A stretch of DNA of 64,000 nt, taken from Isoetes taiwanensis. Taxonomy: Eukaryota; Streptophyta; Lycopodiopsida; Isoetales; Isoetaceae. How positions within the stretch are numbered: position 1 is the stretch's first letter; every line of letters begins with the position of its first letter. Position numbers and translations under genes: made by a program. The notes under the pieces were generated by a model. The model was not told the origin of the DNA, ran no database searches, and saw only the letters and a list, made by a program, of their open reading frames with translations. The stretch covers positions 6,086,600 through 6,150,599 of the forward strand of contig JAJEKV010000058.1 of NCBI GenBank assembly GCA_021234155.1. Direction: 5' to 3'. Positions 57,659 to 64,000 of this stretch are shown in pieces.

Positions 57659-58728
57659 TTCTGAAAATGTAGACCCTCGACCTTGCAAATCCCACATCTC
57701 AATTTCCAACGTCAGCAAAATACCCTCTAAGCATACGAATACACCATTTAACCATCGAAAACCTTATGTAATATCCACCCCAACCAACAATTGCCCAACA
57801 TAATTGAACCCAAGTAACTCAATAAATCAGTAAAATGGTAAATTCTAAATATATTATTGCGAACGATAAAAAGCATCCAAATGCATGGACTACATATAGA
57901 AAGGTAACTTGCATTTTCTTGTTATATAGTTTGTATGGACAATTGCAATTATGTTATATACTTGGAACCCAAATGTAACTTGAGAGACCTTTGCTTCCTC
58001 ATATCAGTATGTAAACGATCGTATGTTATTCTAAGCTGGAACTTTTAATCCTTAGGTAGCATAATCCAATCCTGCCAAAACTTTATGCATTCCTAGAATC
58101 ATACGTTTTGAAAGCATATTTGGCTTTATAATCATAAGCTGTTATTGCTTTCTAGATATCATAGCATTATCTTAAAATAACATGAATTACACCAAACACA
58201 TGCTCTTCTTAAGGTACATGGCAGCCAAATATGTCCCTAGAAATGTGGCTTGTTGGGCCTTCAAGACCAAGCTTGGAGGTCCTAAGTATAGTGCATAAAC
58301 CATATTCTGCGCATTTTAACCATATTGGATTTTCTATTTTTAAGGTTCAGGCTCATTTGACTTTGTGCTTGCAAAATGTAGAAATATAAAGGCCTTGCAT
58401 GCTATTAAGACGGCTGTCTTTGTTGAAAATTAGAATCCAAGGAAATGTTCAAAGTACATCGCATACGGCTGACTATGGTAAGCCTGCACTCTGTAACAAC
58501 ATAGAATGTGCAGCCATGCCACGTTCTAAAAATGTAAACTCTCGACCTTGCAAATCCCACATCTCAATTTCCAACGTCAGCAAAATACCCTCTAAGCATA
58601 CGAATACACCATTTAACCATCGAAAACCTTATGTAATATCCACCCCAACCAACAATTGCCCAACATAATTGAACCCAAGTAACTCAATAAATCAGTAAAA
58701 TGGTAAATTCTAAATATATTATTGCGAA
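57659..58728. repeat. 865-bp tandem arrangement: 205-bp repeat flanking a capping-gene segment copy
   Basis: The 205-bp repeat U occurs at 57659-57863 and 58524-58728, from TTCT.AAAATGTA to TATTATTGCGAA. Between the two lies segment copy 2 (57861-58523), which begins with the capping-enzyme exon end (GAACGATAAAAAGCATCC). A third, partial U at about 60471-60539 again runs straight into that exon. At 63466-63490 U's end joins the following flank (TACAAGTCTTAAAGG) without the insert. Confidence 0.85.
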
Positions 58729-58871
58729 TACAAGTCTTAAAGGAAATCCCCCATGTGCCATCTCACGGTAGGTGTGTAATTGTATTATTGCTTTTGTTTT
58801 GCATCGTGGATGTCTATTAAGATATTACTTAGGTAGATGTGCTTAATTCACGTCATTATAGTAGCTACCGA

Positions 58872-59484
58872 TGAGCTACTTCATCCTAAAGTGGCAGTTC
58901 TTTAGTGGCAGATTCTTCATAGATGTCTTTGGGTTAATGTGCTTGTCCACAAGTTTCATCCTAGAATACCAGATCAGTGTCCAATATACAAGCGTGAATC
59001 TGAGACCATTGAGCATTGCTTTTTTTATGTGTGACCACCTCAGATAGGTATGGGATTGGTTCTTCTCTCTTTTTCAAGTTTCACTAACAAGTTAACAAGA
59101 GCTCTTGGCAATTTGCCCAAGCACTCTTGGGAGTTACAAAGCCCGGACTTTTCATCTTCTGGCCAGGATGGTTGCTTTGGACTATCTGGAAAAAAACGAA
59201 GATTGGTAATCTTCAAAGGTTTGGATATTGTGGCAGATAACCGTGTTCTCCAGGAAATGCAAAGTCACATTGCTAAGTTGTATCATTGTCCTTCACTTGC
59301 CCCTCGTAGAGGCGATTGATCTTTGAGGAGCATTTGGATGTACGCTCTTATGCTTAGGTAGGTTGCTTCACTCGGTGGGTCTCTGCTTATCCACTGAGAT
59401 TTTATTCCTGTCTCTGCACTTATACTTGTATTTGACTCTTGATTAAACAAAGTCTGATGTCCTTCAACAAAAAAAAAAAAAAAT
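58872..59484 (+). mobile_element. 5'-truncated alpha LINE, 0.6 kb
   Basis: Ends in an A-run (59467-59483). The near-identical words TATAGTAGCTACCGA (58857-58871) and CATAGTAGCTATCGA (59485-59499) form the target duplication. It encodes the C-terminal zf-RVT region in shifted frames (GNLPKHSWELQSPDFS, LVIFKGLDIVADN at 59050-59319). The paralogous site at about 63593-63607 is empty, so the insertion postdates the segmental duplication. Confidence 0.85.
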
Positions 59485-59499
59485 CATAGTAGCTATCGA

Positions 59500-60470
59500 A
59501 CTTGCGCCTACTCTCGTTTGGACCACCCCACCATCGATGATTTATTTTGCTTCATTTTGTTCGCTAGATGCGTTCCAAGTCATCTGATCAATTCAAAGTT
59601 GGTTGATTGAAACATTAAAATATAACAAGTGTGCCAAACCCAGACTATAACAATGAAGGATAGATTTGCTGGTCGCGTGTTTCCCATGCTAGCATCGAGG
59701 TTGGACCCATATTTGGTCCCAATAATCCTCTTATGAATGCTGGAATTAAATAAACAACTTACCCTAAATGTACAACTTACCTCAAGAATTGTTTGAGATC
59801 AATCTATTGTGTGTCTCTTTCCGCCTATTTGATGCTTACGTAACTGGCACAAAAGAACATACCGTTGCTCCATTATGTATTGGAAGAGGACTTGAACACC
59901 AGATCCAAATTCTTGCATTATTGAACTTTTGGCCCAACCATTCTAGTTCTTGCAGATAAAGAGATCTATATTTTAACACCTATCACCTAGAGAATTTAAT
60001 TTTTGCTACATATATTGAAGGATGTTGTAGGATCTATAAAGGATGCTAGCCTAATCCCAAATGCAACTGAACATGAACATACATGTCCTAAGCTACAACT
60101 TAAATGTCATTGCTCATTCTAACATTGTCCAAACATTCAGATATAATTAGCTGAGTCTCCAAGAGCTCAAAAAATTGAGAGAATATCTGGCTAGAGAGAA
60201 TAACACTTGGACTTCAGCATCTTGGATCTTAATCTTGCTCAACTAAAAGTTGATGCCAGCTATTTTTCTAGCTCATGTACCTTCTATTATCATTACAGGC
60301 TCACTATAAAGAGCGTTTCATGGATGAGCATGTGGACGTAGTTGTTAAGATACACATAGATTTCTCCACTTTATATTCAATTACTCCATGTCCAAAGTTT
60401 GTGCCATAAATGGCACTTATTGAAATACATATGCTTTACATAGAAATACATATGCTTGAAATACATATGC
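59500..60470. other. Second-block continuation, copy 1; non-coding
   Basis: From 59551 (GCTTCATTTTGTTCGCTAGATG) it is colinear with 63608 to the window end. The frame 59768-59959 (also present near 63830-63990) has no motif. Near 60415-60470 the word AATACATATGCTT is repeated three times. No gene recognised. Confidence 0.6.
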
Positions 60471-60536
60471 CCAACATAATTGAACCCAAGTAACTCAATA
60501 AATCAGTAAAATGGTAAATTCTAAATATATTATTGC

Positions 60537-62525
60537 GAACGATAAAAAGCATCCAAATGCATGGACTACATATAGAAAGGTAACTTGCATTTTCTTGTTA
60601 TATGTAAACGATCGTATGTTATTCTAAGCTGGAACTTTTAATCCTTAGGTAGCATAATCCAATCCTGCCAAAACTTTATGCATTCCTAGAATCATACGTT
60701 TTGAAAGCATATTTGGCTTTATAATCATAAGCTGTTATTGCTTTCTAGATATCATAGCATTATCTTAAAATAACATGAATTACACCAAACACATGCTCTT
60801 CTTAAGGTACATGGCAGCCAAATATGTCCCTAGAAATGTGGCTTGTTGGGCCTTCAAGACCAAGCTTGGAGGTCCTAAGTATAGTGCATAAACCATATTC
60901 TGCGCATTTTAACAATATTGGATTTACTATTTTTAAGGTTCAGGCTCATTTGACTTTGTGCTTGCAAAATGTAGAAATATAAAGGCCTTGCATGCTATTA
61001 AGACGTCTGTCTTTGTTGAAAATTAGAATCCAAGGAAATGTTCAAAGTACATCGCATACAGCTGACTATGGTAAGCCTGCACTCTGTAACAACATAGAAT
61101 GTGCAGCCATGCCCCACATGTTGTGTCTATCATATACATTGAAAATACAAATAACGTATATATAATTTTCAAGTGAAGTAGTCAACACATGAAGAGTATA
61201 CGTAATGATTATATATACTGTTTAAAAGGCTTTGCTTGACATGCAAATGGATATTCCTTCACAAATCCTGGTTGATTGAGATATAACCTTATAAATGACC
61301 ACCTTTTATTTCATCATGTTTATGTTGCAAGCAATGGCATCTGCCATTTCTTTGTAGCTTTGAGCAAATGAGCTAAGCACATAGTGAAATTGTAATTTAT
61401 AGGCATAATTGTATATGATTAAATCTACACCTTAAGATGAACTACACATTATATGGATATGGGATACCTTTGAGGATATCTTCACCATATAATACATAAA
61501 AGTACTATCCTATCTATAATACAGTGGAGAGAAACAAACTGAAGTGCTATTGCTATGGCCACATTGAAGATATATGTGAGATTTTATTTGTACGATTGGA
61601 TTGGTGTCACTTGGCTATTATGTATTATGGTATTCATCAGATCCATCCTTCCCAATTTTCGGAGCTTTGGATACAAGATTCTCAGCCTTCCTCTCAAGGA
61701 TAGCGATGTGCCTAATTAGGTTGTTCCTGTATAAAGATTTATTTTTTAGTTCAAGATCTTGCTCTGGATTTTAAATGACTCCATATTTTTGTTTGTCCAT
61801 GACCAGATTCTTGCCATCAGAGTCCCTCCTCTAAGTTTTGTTGCATTTTATGTATCTAAAAGGCAAATTCTCGACTTACGTCAGAGTGCACTTGTACAAC
61901 AACATAACCAACAAAGTTTGGTTTTGATTTAACACGTGTGTAACTTAAAAGTTGTTAAAATGGTTAGACCCTCCCATTTCCAGACTTACTTTCTGGTTTG
62001 ATATATATATGCTGGCCCTTGAAAACCCCTCGACCCTACTATACATATAAGAGTAACATCCTATTTAGAAGATCTATAATCAGCCACTGGTTTAATGCAT
62101 CTTCAGTATCTCATTTCCTAATGTCTCATGCTAAGCCTAGACTAGATCATGGTTAGTTGTGCACATCTTTTAGTTTAACTCCATAACTGCAAAGGACAAA
62201 GATATTATAGGTCACAATGTATAATCACATGAGGGGTTTGCTTGTGTCAGTTGCTATTGCTACTTTTGAGATGTCGTACTTGGTTTTTATGTATAAAGAA
62301 AAGGTAGATATCTAAATGAGACTGCATTTTGGTTTTTATCTATAAAGTGCAATCTAATCGAGGCTTGTTTATGTCTTAGTCTGCATTGACGCACATCCGA
62401 ACAAATGGATATTCAAATAAGAGGCGAACCTGCCTTTAGAGGATTGTGGCATGTGAACTTTGAGCCTTTAAAGCTTTGATTCATTTAGAAGTAGCATTTT
62501 AAATTCCTAGCTTATGACTAGACTG
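60537..62525. repeat. Segmental duplication, copy 3 of the capping-gene segment
   Basis: Colinear with 44891-47270. Relative to copy 1 it lacks about 85 bp after the exon (near 60600), has one unit of the 294-bp repeat, and shows several small indels. It passes directly from TAGCTTATGACTAGACTGTC into the second block (62534), where copy 1 carries the beta LINE and extra DNA. Confidence 0.9.
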
Positions 62526-62533
62526 TCGAAGAA

Positions 62534-64000
62534 CATTGTGAAGCAATTTTGTTTTGTTGAGATTATCATTTCCTGAGGTGCTTAGGAGAGAAGCTATTTG
62601 CTGGGTGTTTGGCTATAATATGAGAGCTTTAAATTGTGGTAAATTGGGGGATATGAGGACTGGCAGCACCAAAGTCATATTGTCCTCTAACCCAATGTTC
62701 ATTGTGACAAATCCAGGGATATGTCTTTTCGGTTATGCTAGCAAGTAAAAAGTTTTTATTTTTTTAATTAGCATACTGAGTTCTTGCATTTAGTATTTCT
62801 TCTTTCTTCCATCTGCATGCATTCTTTCATGTGATATTAACTTAGTCTCATATGCTAGCAATTATCATCAGGCACCATAGTAGAGTTCTTATACCTTTGT
62901 GCACAGCATGAAACTCATTGATGTTAAATGGAGAAACATTGAAAAGCTTGAAAAAATGATTGAATGGTTAGCATATTTTAAAATAGCACTTGGCATAAAC
63001 GTGGTATTGTGACTATGATGACTCATATAAATTTTAACATGCATCATTTCGTAACAATTAGTACATACTCTACTTTTGAAGGACTGAAACACAACTTCTT
63101 CTCCTATTGTGTCCTCTTAAACATATGCAACCTTCTTTTAAGTATCCAAACTAGCACCAACACAATCAAGCAACTCAATCGAGAAATTGTCATATAGTTT
63201 CTAAAGGCTATAAATTAAATTTCAAAACACATTGGCTACTTATTGAGGGACTAACTCAACTCAAAAGGTGACATCCCTAGATATTCAAGCGACTTCCCAT
63301 ACTAGGCTCTTTTTAAAATCCTCTACCAATCTCGTCCCCATATACCCCCAACACCCTTACAACGACAACATCGTAGGACGTACACGAAATGGTTGAATAG
63401 TTAACATATGTACAATAGCACTTCCCACAAAAATTGTGACTAGCCAACTCCCCACATAAAGCCACAGAATTCTAAATATATTACTGCGAATACAAGTCTT
63501 AAAGGAAATCCCCCATGTGCCATCTCACCACCGTGTGCGATCATGGATGTCTATTAAGATATTACTTAGGTAGATGTGCTTAATTCATGTCTTCATAGTA
63601 GCTATTTGCTTCATTTTGTTCGCTAGATGCATTCCAAGTCATCTAATCAATTCAAGGTTTGTTGACTGAAACATTAAAACATAACAACTATGCCAAACCC
63701 AGACTGTAACAGTGAAGGATAGATTTGCTGGTCGCTCGTTTCCCATGCTAGCATCGAGGTTGGACCCGTATTTGGTCCCAATAATCCTCTCATGAATGCT
63801 AGAATTAAATAAACAACTTACTCTAAATGTACAACTTACCTCAAGAATTGTTTGAGATCAATTATTGTGTGCCTCTTTCCGCCTATTTGATGCTTACATA
63901 ACTGGCACAAAAGAACATACCGTTGCTCCATTATGTATTGGAAGAGGACTTGAATACCAGATCCAAATTCTTGCAGACATGCATTATTGAACTTTTGGCC
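62534..64000. repeat. Segmental duplication, second block, copy 2, running off the window
   Basis: Pairs with 55461-56430, 58706-58856 and 59551-60000. It lacks the 2.3-kb stretch 56431-58705, the alpha LINE fragment, and about 50 bp after the LINE site. The frames 62554-62748 and 63009-63197 carry no motif. The duplication continues beyond the right edge. Confidence 0.88.

Noticed and set aside
57195-57803. 202-codon frame as a protein gene
   Set aside because: Its last third lies in the 205-bp repeat that recurs at 58524-58728, its composition is that of translated non-coding DNA, and no motif is present. Minus-strand frames there are equally open.

Overview
This is a plant nuclear window. 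It has short GT-AG introns, a receptor-like kinase, a PLAT/LH2 protein, pieces of PPR, mRNA-capping-enzyme and arogenate-dehydratase genes, and L1-type LINE, Copia and CACTA (En/Spm) elements. The species is not identifiable by eye. A non-angiosperm such as a fern or lycophyte is a guess, not a result. Everything was read by hand; no search or alignment was run.

Layout. 1-874 is the 3' end of a LINE (family 'alpha'). 1951-2423 is a small secreted PLAT-domain gene. 3386-5072 is a two-exon gene joining a phytocyanin-like ectodomain to a transmembrane receptor kinase. 6351-25602 is a full-length but decayed alpha LINE with a 15-bp target duplication. Inside it, at 10834-24448, sits a 13.6-kb CACTA transposon with its own 3-bp duplication (ATT). 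28187-31979 is a truncated Copia element on the minus strand; its LTR and flank are tandemly duplicated to 33226. 33.2-41.9 kb is mostly non-coding, with short repeats, an LRR-kinase fragment and an arogenate/prephenate dehydratase pseudogene. 41928-42903 is a minus-strand kinase with one frameshift. 44.0-44.9 kb holds decayed exons of an mRNA-capping enzyme. The sequence from there to the window end is a segmental duplication array (copies starting near 44891, 57861 and 60537). It is interrupted by a second, younger LINE ('beta', 47330-55197) and by a 5'-truncated alpha LINE (58872-59484).

The most interesting system is the CACTA element. Its genes can be spliced on paper without a single frameshift or stop: a 417-aa TnpA-like protein on the minus strand, and a plus-strand unit giving a 1207-aa Tnp2 transposase with its three acidic positions. 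Between Tnp2 exon 1 and exon 2 lies an extra exon encoding a SET (protein-lysine methyltransferase-like) domain that ends in an AT-hook. The shared first exon has a phase-0 donor, and both the SET exon and the transposase exon have phase-0 acceptors. One promoter could therefore yield either a transposase or a SET protein carrying the same N-terminal zinc-finger-like module. The TnpA gene also carries a captured PPR fragment in an intron. The element looks recently intact and possibly autonomous. The SET cargo suggests a transposon that carries its own chromatin modifier; that function is inference.

Second in interest is the phytocyanin-kinase fusion at 3386-5072, whose copper ligands are mostly replaced while the kinase keeps its catalytic residues.
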